This document shows positions 13,336-21,608 of a stretch of DNA of 64,000 bases, piece after piece. A model generated the notes under the pieces. It saw only the letters and a list, made by a program, of their open reading frames with translations, did not search any database and was not told where the DNA came from. Position 1 is the first letter of the stretch, and each line of letters starts with the position of its first letter. The translations under genes were made by a program, and so were the position numbers. Location of the stretch: assembly GCA_905234985.1 (NCBI GenBank), contig CAJOJQ010000012.1, positions 1-64,000 on the forward strand. The letters run 5' to 3'. Origin of the DNA: an uncultured Christensenellaceae bacterium. GTDB taxonomy: Bacteria > Bacillota > Clostridia > Christensenellales > Aristaeellaceae.

Positions 13336-14171
13336 ACAGAAAGTTCCGCCGTGTAATCCGCCATGCCGCACAGGCATTGCAGCTGGGCGTACTTGATCCG
13401 CGCGCCTAAAACGGCTGTGCCTTGGGCGGCCAGCGCTTCGTTCAGGGAAAGGGACAGGCTTTCCAGCAAGTCTCCCGCGTCCTTCACTGCCTGGGGCGCG
13501 TTCTTTCCGAACTGCGCGTCGATCCTGGCTTTCAGGGCGGTCAGCGTGTCCCGTTGGGAGCGAAGGGCGGAAAGAGCCGTCTGCCGGTCCGTTTTTCCCC
13601 GATCCAGACTGTCGGACAGGGCCGCCAGCTGCTGGGACATTTGCTCCAGGGCGTCGTAAGCGTCGTTTAAGGCGGTCAATTGCTCCGGCCTGCCGTTTAG
13701 GCGCAGGGTCACTTCCGCCTGGGTGATTTCCGTCAGCACGGCGTCGATCTGATGATTGTTGCGAAGCTGGGTCATCACGGCCTGGGCGTCCGCCCGGGAG
13801 GCATAGGCGGCGGCCAGCACCCGGTATTGCCCCTGCCTGCGGATATAGCCCGCCGCCCCGCGGGTCCGATAGGATTCGGCGGAGCTTTCCGCCGCCTCCG
13901 CGCTGTCGAAGGCCCCCAATTGCAGGGCGTACCAGGTATGGCCCGGCAGGGTCAGGGTGCGTTCCTCCCGGGAAACGGCCTCCGGCGCGGGCGTTTGTGC
14001 GGCGGACGGCTGCAAAACGCCCGGGAGCAGCGGCAAGGCGGCTTCCCAAGCCTGCCTGCCGTAGATGACGGCTCCCGCGCCCAGCAGCAGGCCCGCAAGC
14101 AGCAGAAGCGCCGCCCATCCGCCCCGATTCCGCACCGGATACCGCTTTGTTTTCAATCTGCCCGCCCGCAT
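13332..14171 (-). CDS. SPOR-domain membrane-anchored protein
   Basis: A 279-residue protein with a basic cytoplasmic start, one membrane anchor (residues 19-37, WAALLLLAGLLLGAGAVIYG), a Pro/Ala linker and a SPOR domain at about 78-150 (WYALQLGAFDSAEAAESSAE; YRVLAAAYASRADAQAVMTQ). SPOR domains bind denuded peptidoglycan at division sites or in the forespore septum. The C-terminal 110 residues form a predicted coiled coil (DALEQMSQQLAALSDSL). AAGGAGG precedes the ATG. It converges with the preceding gene with a 4-base stop overlap. Beside GerMN genes, a role in spore cortex or septal wall is plausible. Confidence 0.85.
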   Translation of the reverse strand: MRAGRLKTKRYPVRNRGGWAALLLLAGLLLGAGAVIYGRQAWEAALPLLPGVLQPSAAQTPAPEAVSREERTLTLPGHTWYALQLGAFDSAEAAESSAESYRTRGAAGYIRRQGQYRVLAAAYASRADAQAVMTQLRNNHQIDAVLTEITQAEVTLRLNGRPEQLTALNDAYDALEQMSQQLAALSDSLDRGKTDRQTALSALRSQRDTLTALKARIDAQFGKNAPQAVKDAGDLLESLSLSLNEALAAQGTAVLGARIKYAQLQCLCGMADYTAELSV

Positions 14172-14247
14172 TCTCGCGCCTCCTTCCCGTCTCTTGGGGA
14201 TTGTATGCGCGCTGTAGGAATTGCATGCCTGTTTAAAAGGAGGAACT

Positions 14248-15021
14248 ATGCGCTACCATATTGATACCATTCCCGTATGGGACGCCATGAAGTTAGAGGG
14301 CGAATGCCCCCTGTGCGCACTGCGCCGCCGCAACGAGCTGATCGATGTGGACCGGTTTTTGGGCGCGTCGGTCATGGAGCCGGACACCCGCATTCAGGTG
14401 AACGCCAAGGGCTTCTGCGCCCATCATCAGGTGCTACTGTACGGGCAGAAGAACCGGCTGGGCCACGCCCTCATGATGCACACCCATCTCAAGGAAACCA
14501 TGGGCAAGCTCCATCCCATTCTGGAAGCGGCCAAGGCGGGCGCGGACAAAAACGCCGCCACCCCCGCCTTCAAGCGCCTGCTGGGCAAGGGCGAGGGCAA
14601 GGATGATCTGGCCGAAGCCGCCAAAAAGATCCGGGAAATGTCCCAGACCTGCATCCTGTGCGATACCATCGAAGAGCATACCCGCCGGTACGCCTACACC
14701 ATGCTGCACCTGTACAAAACCGACGATTCCTTCCGGAAAGCCTTAGCCGATTCCAAGGGCGTTTGCCTGCCGGATATGGCCATGCTGCTGGAAATGGCCC
14801 AGGAAGAGTTGAACGGCGAAATGCTGAAAAGTTTCGTCGGCGATTTGAGCGCGGCGGTGGAACGCAGCCTGACGAAAATGGAAAAGGATCTGGAGGGCTT
14901 TACCCTGAAATTCGATTACCGCAACGCCGACAAGCCCTGGGGCGACAGCCGGGGTTCTCTGGAGCGCACGGTGAACAAGCTGCAGGGCTGGTGCTTAGGG
15001 GAGGAACCGAATCCTAAATGA
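14248..15021 (+). CDS. DUF6062 family cysteine-motif protein
   Basis: A 257-residue protein starting MRYHIDTIPVWDAMKLEGEC, the DUF6062 opening. Three cysteine clusters are visible: CPLCALRRR (residues 20-23), FCAHH near 56 and CILCDTI near 140, suggesting metal binding. The rest is helical. AAAGGAGG precedes the ATG at 14248; the longer frame start is rejected. It overlaps the first GerMN lipoprotein gene by 4 bases (ATGA), so the two are translationally coupled. The family has no assigned function that I know of. Confidence 0.75.
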   Translation: MRYHIDTIPVWDAMKLEGECPLCALRRRNELIDVDRFLGASVMEPDTRIQVNAKGFCAHHQVLLYGQKNRLGHALMMHTHLKETMGKLHPILEAAKAGADKNAATPAFKRLLGKGEGKDDLAEAAKKIREMSQTCILCDTIEEHTRRYAYTMLHLYKTDDSFRKALADSKGVCLPDMAMLLEMAQEELNGEMLKSFVGDLSAAVERSLTKMEKDLEGFTLKFDYRNADKPWGDSRGSLERTVNKLQGWCLGEEPNPK

Positions 15022-15977
15022 AAAAAAGGATTGCAAGGGCCGCCGCGCTGCTCATGTTCTGCGCGCTGCTGCTGACCGGCTGCATGACCTCCCCGCCGGA
15101 CGCGCTGCTGCGGGAGGGAACCGAGGGCCAGCATTTGATCAGCGCCAGCACGGCGGAGCTTTCCCCGGACAGCCGGACGATCACCCTGTATTTCCGCTAT
15201 GGGGCCTCCGCTTACCTGGCCCCGGAGCAGCGGGAAATTCAGCTCAAGCGCAATGAAAGCCTGGAAAAAGCCATGGTGGAAGCCCTGATCCAAGGTCCCG
15301 ACGCCTCCGATCCGGCGCTTTCCGCCCTGTTCCCGCCGGGAACGGAGGTGCTGGCCGCCACGGCTCAGGGGGACACCCTGTTTATCACCTTCAACGAAGC
15401 CTTTTTGGGCCGCTACGCCGACGAGCCGACCGACGCCGCTTCCAGCGAAGGAACCCTGCGCCGCCAGCTTTGCCTGCAATCCTTAGCCGCCGCCCTGACG
15501 GAAGAGGGGCTGTGTACCCAGGTGCAGGTGCTGGTTTACCGCAGCGCGGTGCAGACCGCGTCCATGCGGCTGCAAAAGGGCTTTTTGAATCGGACGAACG
15601 ACGATGCGCTGCTGCCGCCCGTGACGCGTGATGAAAGCTGCCTGCTGACGCCCTACAATACGGCTTCCCTGATTTTGCAGGCGTGGCAGGACCAGGATTG
15701 GCCGACCCTCTACGATTTGACCGCCAGGGAGGGGGAAAGTGGAACCGTCCGCGCGGGGGAGCAGAACGCGTTCGCCGCCTTTGCCGCCGCCCGGTCGCTG
15801 ACGGGCTATACCCTGTCCCCGGGAAACGTGTCCTTCGACGGGCAAAGAGCGGTACTCGCCGTTTCCCTGGAAACGGGGGATCAAACCACCCAGGGCTATC
15901 CTCTGCTGTTGCTTCGGGAAGAAGGCGTCTGGAAAATGGACTACGCGCGGCTGCTGAATATGATGAAGGGAAACTAA
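15018..15977 (+). CDS. GerMN-domain lipoprotein
   Basis: A 319-residue lipoprotein: signal peptide with lipobox LLTGC (cysteine at residue 22), then one GerMN domain at about 45-195 (TITLYFRYGASAYLAPEQRE; LEKAMVEALIQGPDA; DTLFITFNEAFLGRY), the fold of the spore germination/sporulation protein GerM. Residues 205-319 form a second, NTF2-like or Lumazine-like beta region. GerM helps stabilise the SpoIIIA-SpoIIQ complex between mother cell and forespore in Bacillus. Coupled to DUF6062 by a 4-base overlap. Confidence 0.85.
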   Translation: MKKRIARAAALLMFCALLLTGCMTSPPDALLREGTEGQHLISASTAELSPDSRTITLYFRYGASAYLAPEQREIQLKRNESLEKAMVEALIQGPDASDPALSALFPPGTEVLAATAQGDTLFITFNEAFLGRYADEPTDAASSEGTLRRQLCLQSLAAALTEEGLCTQVQVLVYRSAVQTASMRLQKGFLNRTNDDALLPPVTRDESCLLTPYNTASLILQAWQDQDWPTLYDLTAREGESGTVRAGEQNAFAAFAAARSLTGYTLSPGNVSFDGQRAVLAVSLETGDQTTQGYPLLLLREEGVWKMDYARLLNMMKGN

Positions 15978-16081
15978 AAAAGTGAAAAGTGGAAAGTGAA
16001 GATTGAAATGGTTCATGTGTTCTGCTCTATTCTCTTAGAATGAATGACTAAATTTCTTTCCACTTTCCACTTTTCACTTTT
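15978..16081. repeat. Long-stem inverted repeat between the two GerMN genes
   Basis: A 21-bp perfect inverted repeat, AAAAGTGAAAAGTGGAAAGTG at 15978 and its complement at 16061-16081, separated by 62 bp. The arms are pure purine and pure pyrimidine. It fills the gap between the stop of one GerMN gene and the next start. It may be a dispersed palindromic element or a processing/terminator hairpin. Confidence 0.75.
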
Positions 16082-16110
16082 CACTTTCTGAAAAAATGGG
16101 GTATATAGCC

Positions 16111-17637
16111 ATGAACCACCGTTTGAAGCGCTTTGGCTGCCTGATCGCCGCCTGTCTTTTGATGGCGGGCTGCGCGGCCCAGGAAAGCGGGGGAACCAGC
16201 GCCCAATTGACGCTGCCCCCCGCCCAATACCGGCACGCCGCGCCGGAAAACGACACGCGCCAGGATTATGAGCAGGCCGTGGTGCTGTATTTGCCCTCCC
16301 TGGACGGAACCAAGCTGCTGGCCGTGCCCCAGACGGCGGCCTTTTCGGCGTCCCGGCAGCGTTCCCGCACGCTGTGCGAAATGCTGCTGGCCCATCCCGG
16401 CACGGAAGCCGCCGCACGGGTTGGCGGCAATGTGACCCTGGCCCTGTCCGATACCGACCCGGTGGAGGTTTCCGGCCAGGTGGTCACGGTGAGCCTGGCG
16501 GCCTCCGCCCTGCGATTGACCCACGAGCAGCTTTTTACCGTGGGCCAGGCCATCGCCAACACCCTGGGCCAGTTTGGGGATGTGCAGTATGTGAACATAC
16601 TCGTTTCCGGTGCGCAGCCGGGCATGAACATCGCCGCCACCCTGCCCGCGGGCTGCTATCAGCCCAACAGCCGGGAGGATCTTTCCGCCCTGTGGTCCAG
16701 GGTTTCCGCGCCCCTGTCCTCCGCACGGCGATCCTTTGCCGCCGCCCTGTATTACCCGGCCCCCTCTGGCAAGGGCATCCTGTGCGAGGCGCGCACCCTT
16801 TCCTTTACCGCTTCCGATCTTTCCGGCATGGCGGTGACATTGCTGGAAGCCCTGTCCGCCGGGGCGGCAGCGCTGCCCAACGTGCCCCGCTGCCCTGAGC
16901 TTGCCTCCTTCCTGCGGGAAGCGCCAACGCTTTCAGAATCGGGCGGCGTGCGGCGGCTGGTACTGCGGTTTACGGAGGACCTGAACAGCGCCCTGATCAA
17001 CGCGGGTATTACCCGGTCCGTCATGATGGCCTCCCTGTGCTGGACGCTGACCACCTTCCTGCCCGGCATCGAGGGCATTGAAATCCACATCGGCACGGAA
17101 CGCGTGAACACGCTGACGCCCTCCGGCACCTATAACGGCGCGGGGGAAATCATCACCTTCCAGGACGGCCTCATGCGGCGGCGGGATTTTTCCGGCTTTC
17201 TGCTGGAGGAATGCGCGCTGTACTTTGCCAACGCCCAGGGGAAGCTGGAAAAGACCTATCGGCCCATTCCCTATTACGAGGCGGCCAGCGCCCGGGCTTT
17301 GGTGGAGCAGCTGATGCTTGGCCCCCAGCCTTTTGACAGCAAAACCGGCCTTTCCGCCGTGCTGCCCGGCGGCCTGCGCTCCGCCGATCTTTTGGGCGTG
17401 GGCTTTGAGGATCAAACCCTGCTGCTGAACTTTTCCGCCCAGTTGGGCGCGCTGGCAAAGGATATGGACGGTGAAAATGAAGCGCTGCTGATTTACAGCT
17501 TAGTGAATACCGTGTGCCAGCTGCCGGGGGTGAAGCGGGCGGCGCTGTACGTTCAGGGCAGCCAGCCGGATTCCCTGGCGGGGGCCATCTACCTGCCCGG
17601 GGATTTCCTGCCCAATACAGATATGGTTTCAGAATAA
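16111..17637 (+). CDS. Tandem GerMN-domain lipoprotein
   Basis: A 508-residue lipoprotein with lipobox LMAGC. Two GerMN-like domains can be seen: one at about 45-190 (AVVLYLPSLDGTKLLAV; RTLCEMLLAHPGTEAA; QVVTVSLAASAL) and one near 345-500 (ECALYFANAQGKLEKTYRP; ARALVEQLMLGPQP; TLLLNFSAQLGAL). The ATG at 16111 (MNHRLKRF) gives the better signal peptide, though neither start has a strong ribosome binding site. Likely acts on the outer side of the membrane in sporulation, with the preceding GerMN protein; the middle region 190-340 looks like a further degenerate repeat. Confidence 0.82.
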   Translation: MNHRLKRFGCLIAACLLMAGCAAQESGGTSAQLTLPPAQYRHAAPENDTRQDYEQAVVLYLPSLDGTKLLAVPQTAAFSASRQRSRTLCEMLLAHPGTEAAARVGGNVTLALSDTDPVEVSGQVVTVSLAASALRLTHEQLFTVGQAIANTLGQFGDVQYVNILVSGAQPGMNIAATLPAGCYQPNSREDLSALWSRVSAPLSSARRSFAAALYYPAPSGKGILCEARTLSFTASDLSGMAVTLLEALSAGAAALPNVPRCPELASFLREAPTLSESGGVRRLVLRFTEDLNSALINAGITRSVMMASLCWTLTTFLPGIEGIEIHIGTERVNTLTPSGTYNGAGEIITFQDGLMRRRDFSGFLLEECALYFANAQGKLEKTYRPIPYYEAASARALVEQLMLGPQPFDSKTGLSAVLPGGLRSADLLGVGFEDQTLLLNFSAQLGALAKDMDGENEALLIYSLVNTVCQLPGVKRAALYVQGSQPDSLAGAIYLPGDFLPNTDMVSE

Positions 17638-17641
17638 AACG

Positions 17642-17691
17642 GCATACAAAACCGGCGCGGAGGCTTTCGCTTCCGCGCCGGTTTTGTATGC
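17642..17691. terminator. Bidirectional terminator between convergent operons
   Basis: A 20-bp perfect stem, GCATACAAAACCGGCGCGGA (17642-17661) with its complement at 17672-17691, loop of 10. The stem includes AAAA/TTTT, so T-rich 3' ends arise in both directions. It lies between the GerMN and ABC permease genes. Confidence 0.85.
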
Positions 17692-17700
17692 TGTGAAGAT

Positions 17701-18654
17701 TTACCGATCTTCCCGGAAATACGAAAGGCCCAGGGAGGACGGGGGCTGGTTTTCCCGCTTGTTGCGGATGCTGGAGATAATCAGCACCAGCACGGTGACC
17801 ACGTAGGGCAGCATTTTCAGCACCGGCTTCATGGCCATGGTGACGGTAACGCCGGGAATGTTGGTGATGAAGCTGGAGCAGGAGAACAGGAAGCCGAATA
17901 CGGTGGAGCCGATGATGGTGACCGGGGGCCGCCACAGGGCGAAGATCACCAGGGCGATGCTCAGCCAGCCGAAAGCCTCCAGGCTCAGATACGCTTCCTG
18001 GGATGCCATGTAGTCGATGATGTAGTAGAACCCGCCTAAACCCGCGATGCCGCTGCCGATGCAGGTGGCCAGGTACTTATAACGGTTCACGTTGATGCCA
18101 ACGGCGTCGGCGGTGGCGGGATTTTCGCCCACAGCCCGAAGATGCAGCCCCACTTTGGTGCGAAACAGCACCCAGCCCGCCGCGATAGCGATGATGATGG
18201 CAAGGAAGAACAGCACGCCTAAACACTGCAGGCTGTCCTGCCGCCCGGCGAAGGGCCAGCGGTAATACTGCTTGGGTCCCACCAGATAGACGGTGGCGGT
18301 CAGCTTGCTCATGATGACCTTCATCAGACCCACACCGAAGGTGGTCAGGGCCAGGCCCGTCACGTTCTGGTTGGCCCGCAGGGTCACGGTGAGGAAGGAA
18401 TAGATCAGGCCCATGAGCATGGAAAACACCAGGGCCGACAGGATGCCAAGGATCACGATCAGCACCGGCGGCAGGCCGGATTTGCCGATCAGGTTCAGCA
18501 TCAGGCAGCCGCCCGCGCCGCCCATGCACATGATGCCCGGAATGCCAAGGTTCAAGTGCCCCGCCTTTTCGGTCAGGATCTCTCCCGTGGAGCCGTAAAT
18601 GAAGGTCGCGCCGAAGGCCAGGGAGTCGATGAGGAAATTCAGCCAGGTATTCAT
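17701..18654 (-). CDS. BMP-type ABC transporter permease (second)
   Basis: A 317-residue integral membrane protein with about eight hydrophobic segments, of the BPD_transp_2 family typical of purine nucleoside and related transporters (YufQ/NupQ type). Motifs include GEILTEKAGHLNLGIPGIMC near residue 30 and VGENPATADAVGINVNRYKY near 175, the conserved coupling-loop region of this family. It is the last gene of the xpt-bmp-ATPase-permease-permease operon; its start is 1 base from the preceding stop. Function: translocation channel half for nucleoside uptake. Confidence 0.9.
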   Translation of the reverse strand: MNTWLNFLIDSLAFGATFIYGSTGEILTEKAGHLNLGIPGIMCMGGAGGCLMLNLIGKSGLPPVLIVILGILSALVFSMLMGLIYSFLTVTLRANQNVTGLALTTFGVGLMKVIMSKLTATVYLVGPKQYYRWPFAGRQDSLQCLGVLFFLAIIIAIAAGWVLFRTKVGLHLRAVGENPATADAVGINVNRYKYLATCIGSGIAGLGGFYYIIDYMASQEAYLSLEAFGWLSIALVIFALWRPPVTIIGSTVFGFLFSCSSFITNIPGVTVTMAMKPVLKMLPYVVTVLVLIISSIRNKRENQPPSSLGLSYFREDR

Positions 18655-18655
18655 T

Positions 18656-19792
18656 TTACTTTACTCCCTCCTTTTCCACCTTGCCGCTGTACGTATGGCC
18701 CCGGAAATGCAGTTCATAATTGATGAAGAATTCGCAGCCGATGATGAAGAACAGGATGATGCCGGTGATCACGCTGGGCAGCGCGCCGGATACGTTGAAA
18801 TCCTGGCTGATCTGGGCCGCGCCCTGGGAAAGCAGCTGGATCAGCCCGGCGGTCAGAATCATGACCAGGGGGTTGAATTTCGCCAGCCAGGAAACCATGA
18901 TGGCGGTAAAGCCCTGGCCGCCCACGGAATTGGTGGTGATGCTTTGATCCAGGCCCGCGCCGATGAGGTAGCCCGTCAGGCCGCAGAGCAGACCGCTTAA
19001 GATCATGGTGCGGATGATGACCTTGCGCACGCTGATGCCCACGTACCGGGCGGTGCGCTCGCTTTCGCCCACCACGCTGATTTCGTAGCCGTGCTTGGTA
19101 AAGTTCAGGTAAATGAACAGGGCGACGGCCAGGAAAACCACGATCAGGATGATGAGCAGGTAATCGTTGCCCCCCACAGTGGGCAGCTTGCCGGTTTTCA
19201 GCTTGGGCAGCGCGCCGGAGCCGTTGGTGACCCACACCTCCAGGAAGAACGCGACCAGGAAGGTGGCGATGTAGTTCATCATCAGGGTGAACAGGGTTTC
19301 ATTGGTGTTCCATTTGGCCTTGAACAGGGCGGGGATCACGGCCCACAGCGCCCCGCAGAAAAGCGCCGCCAGCAGCATCAGGATCAGCAGCAGCCATTCC
19401 GGCATTTTGCCGCCTAAGTAAAAGTCTACCGCGATGGCCCCCAGCACGCCCAGCAGCGTTTGTCCTTCCGCGCCGATATTCCAGAAGCGCATGCGGAAGG
19501 CCGGGGTCAGGGCTAAGGCGATGCCCAGCAGGATGGACAGGTTTTTCAGGTATTTCCATACTTTTCGAGGTGTGGAAAAGGAACCTTTGATGAAGGCATT
19601 ATAGAAATCCCAGATCTTTTCCGGCTTCGCCTGGAGCTTTTCGATCAGCAGGAAGGCCACCAGGCCGCACACCGTAAGGCCCAAAATCACGGCGATCAGC
19701 CGGATGGCCCAGGCGTGGAGGGGATGGATGGTGGAACGCTTGCTTAAGTGAACCAGCGGTTCTTTTACCGCGGGCGTATGCTTTGCGGTCAT
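18656..19792 (-). CDS. BMP-type ABC transporter permease (first)
   Basis: A 378-residue membrane protein of the same BPD_transp_2 family (YufP/NupP type), longer at the N-terminus because of a cytoplasmic segment. FWNIGAEGQTLLGVLGAI and SVVGESERTARYVGISVRKV are the family's conserved loops. It pairs with the 317-residue permease to make the transmembrane channel. Its ATG directly abuts the ATPase stop at 19793, and its stop abuts the next gene, indicating tight translational coupling. Confidence 0.9.
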   Translation of the reverse strand: MTAKHTPAVKEPLVHLSKRSTIHPLHAWAIRLIAVILGLTVCGLVAFLLIEKLQAKPEKIWDFYNAFIKGSFSTPRKVWKYLKNLSILLGIALALTPAFRMRFWNIGAEGQTLLGVLGAIAVDFYLGGKMPEWLLLILMLLAALFCGALWAVIPALFKAKWNTNETLFTLMMNYIATFLVAFFLEVWVTNGSGALPKLKTGKLPTVGGNDYLLIILIVVFLAVALFIYLNFTKHGYEISVVGESERTARYVGISVRKVIIRTMILSGLLCGLTGYLIGAGLDQSITTNSVGGQGFTAIMVSWLAKFNPLVMILTAGLIQLLSQGAAQISQDFNVSGALPSVITGIILFFIIGCEFFINYELHFRGHTYSGKVEKEGVK

Positions 19793-21496
19793 TTAAGCGC
19801 CCTCCTTCCGAAGCGGTTCTGTTTTGGTCATGAGCAGGCCAAGCTCTTCCTTGGTGGCGGTCCGGGCGTCCACGATGCCGGTGACGGCGCCGGAATTGAT
19901 CACCATGATCCTGTCGCACAGCGAAAGCAGCACGTCCAAATCCTCGCCCACGAAAATCACGGCCACGCCCCGTTCCTTCTGGGCGTTGAGCAGGTTGTAA
20001 ATGGTGTAGGAGGAATTGATGTCCAGGCCGCGCACGGGATAGGCCGCCATGAGTACCTTGGGCACATAGGCGATTTCCCGGCCCACCAGCACCTTCTGCA
20101 CGTTGCCGCCGGACAGACGGCGCACGGGGGTGTTGGCGTTGGGGGCGACCACTTCCAGCGCCTTGATGATTTTTTCCGCCGTTTCCAGAGGCTTTTTTCG
20201 GTCCAGGAAGCCCGCCGGGCCCTTGCGGTAGCTGCGGAGCATCATGTTATCCCGAATGCCCATGCTGCCCACCAGACCCATGCCCAGACGATCCTCCGGC
20301 ACGAAGGACAGGTGGATGCCCAGCGCCCGAATCTGCAGGGGGTTTTTGTCCCGCAGATTCACCACCTCGTCCTCGTTGAACAGCACATCCTTGGACTGCA
20401 CCCATTTCCACACGGCCTTGTTGCTCATGCCGTCGAAAGAAACGGGTTTTCCCTGTCCATCATGGAAGGTGCCTTTTGACGCCAGTTCCCGCACTTGCTT
20501 CATGGTTTTATGATAGAAGGAAACCGGCTGATTTTTCTTGGGATTGTTGAAAATGATCTCGCCGCCGCGCAGGGGCTGCAAGCCCGAAATGGACTCCAGC
20601 AGTTCCCTTTGCCCGCTGCCCGCGATCCCGGCGATGCCCAGGATTTCGCCGCCCTTGGCGGTAAAGGAAATGTTTTTCAGCACGTGGATGCCTTCCGGGT
20701 CGTACAGGTTCAGATCCTTTACGATCAGGCGGGGAACGGCGTTCTCCGGCTCGTAGCGGTCGATGTTCAGATCCACCTTTTTGCCCACCATCATTTCCGT
20801 CAGCTGGGCTTCGTTGGTGTCCTTGGTTTCCACGGTAGCGATATGCTCGCCCCGGCGCAGGATGGCCACCCGGTCGCTGACCTCCATCACCTCGTTCAGT
20901 TTGTGGGTGATGATGATAATGGCCTTGCCGTCCGCCTTCATACGCCGCAGCACGTCGAACAGCCGCACGATTTCCTGGGGGGTGAGCACGGCGGTGGGTT
21001 CGTCCAAAATCAGGATATCCGCCCCGCGGTACAGCACCTTGATGATTTCCACCGTCTGCTTTTCGGATACGGACATATCGTAGATTTTCTTCTTCGGATC
21101 AATGTGGAACCCGTATTTTTCCGCGATTTCCGTCACCCGGGCGTTGACGTCCTTCAGGTCATAGCGCCCTTCCTCCTTCACGCCCAGCACGATGTTTTCG
21201 GCGGCGGTGAACAGGTCCACCAGCTTAAAATGCTGATGAATCATGCCGATGCCGTGCTGAAAGGCGTCCTTGGGAGAGCGGATCACCACTTCCTGGCCGT
21301 CCACAAAAATTTTGCCCTCGTCCGGGAAGTAGATGCCGGAGATCATGTTCATCAGGGTGGTTTTTCCGCAGCCGTTTTCGCCCAAAATGGCTAAGATTTC
21401 CCCCCGGTACACGTCCAGGTCCACATGATTGTTGGCGACGATGCCGCCGAAGCGCTTGGTGATGCCCTTCATTTGCAGCGCAAGCTGTTTCTCCAC
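19793..21496 (-). CDS. BMP-type ABC transporter ATPase, two nucleotide-binding domains
   Basis: A 567-residue double ATPase (YufO/NupO type; usual length about 510). First domain: Walker A GENGCGKTT near residue 39, divergent signature SVSEKQTVEI, Walker B DILILDEPTAVL. Second domain: degenerate Walker A AGSGQREL and a canonical signature LSGGNVQK with QKVLVGREI. The asymmetry is normal for this family. An insertion of about 60 residues around 345-405 (KNQPVSFYHKTMKQVRELAS...) is unusual. Powers nucleoside uptake with the two downstream permeases. Confidence 0.92.
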   Translation of the reverse strand: MEKQLALQMKGITKRFGGIVANNHVDLDVYRGEILAILGENGCGKTTLMNMISGIYFPDEGKIFVDGQEVVIRSPKDAFQHGIGMIHQHFKLVDLFTAAENIVLGVKEEGRYDLKDVNARVTEIAEKYGFHIDPKKKIYDMSVSEKQTVEIIKVLYRGADILILDEPTAVLTPQEIVRLFDVLRRMKADGKAIIIITHKLNEVMEVSDRVAILRRGEHIATVETKDTNEAQLTEMMVGKKVDLNIDRYEPENAVPRLIVKDLNLYDPEGIHVLKNISFTAKGGEILGIAGIAGSGQRELLESISGLQPLRGGEIIFNNPKKNQPVSFYHKTMKQVRELASKGTFHDGQGKPVSFDGMSNKAVWKWVQSKDVLFNEDEVVNLRDKNPLQIRALGIHLSFVPEDRLGMGLVGSMGIRDNMMLRSYRKGPAGFLDRKKPLETAEKIIKALEVVAPNANTPVRRLSGGNVQKVLVGREIAYVPKVLMAAYPVRGLDINSSYTIYNLLNAQKERGVAVIFVGEDLDVLLSLCDRIMVINSGAVTGIVDARTATKEELGLLMTKTEPLRKEGA

Positions 21497-21539
21497 GTGC
21501 GATCCTCCATCCGATCACATATTGTCTGAATAAATGGAT

Positions 21540-21575
21540 TCGGACTGCCGCCTCACCAAAAAGGCGGCAGTCCGA
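21540..21575 (-). promoter_or_regulatory. Intercistronic hairpin after the binding-protein gene
   Basis: TCGGACTGCCGCC (21540-21552) pairs with GGCGGCAGTCCGA (21563-21575). No T run follows on the minus strand, so it is more likely an mRNA-stabilising or attenuating hairpin that lets the binding protein be made in excess over the ATPase and permeases. Confidence 0.65.
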
Positions 21576-21608
21576 TTGATTCACGCGCTTCGCATGAAAC
21601 GCTTTGGA

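Noticed and set aside
12277-14226. 649-codon minus-strand open frame
   Set aside because: It lies antisense to the membrane protein gene and out of frame with the SPOR gene; Arg/Gly/Ala-rich composition is that of a GC-rich shadow frame with no motif or ribosome binding site.
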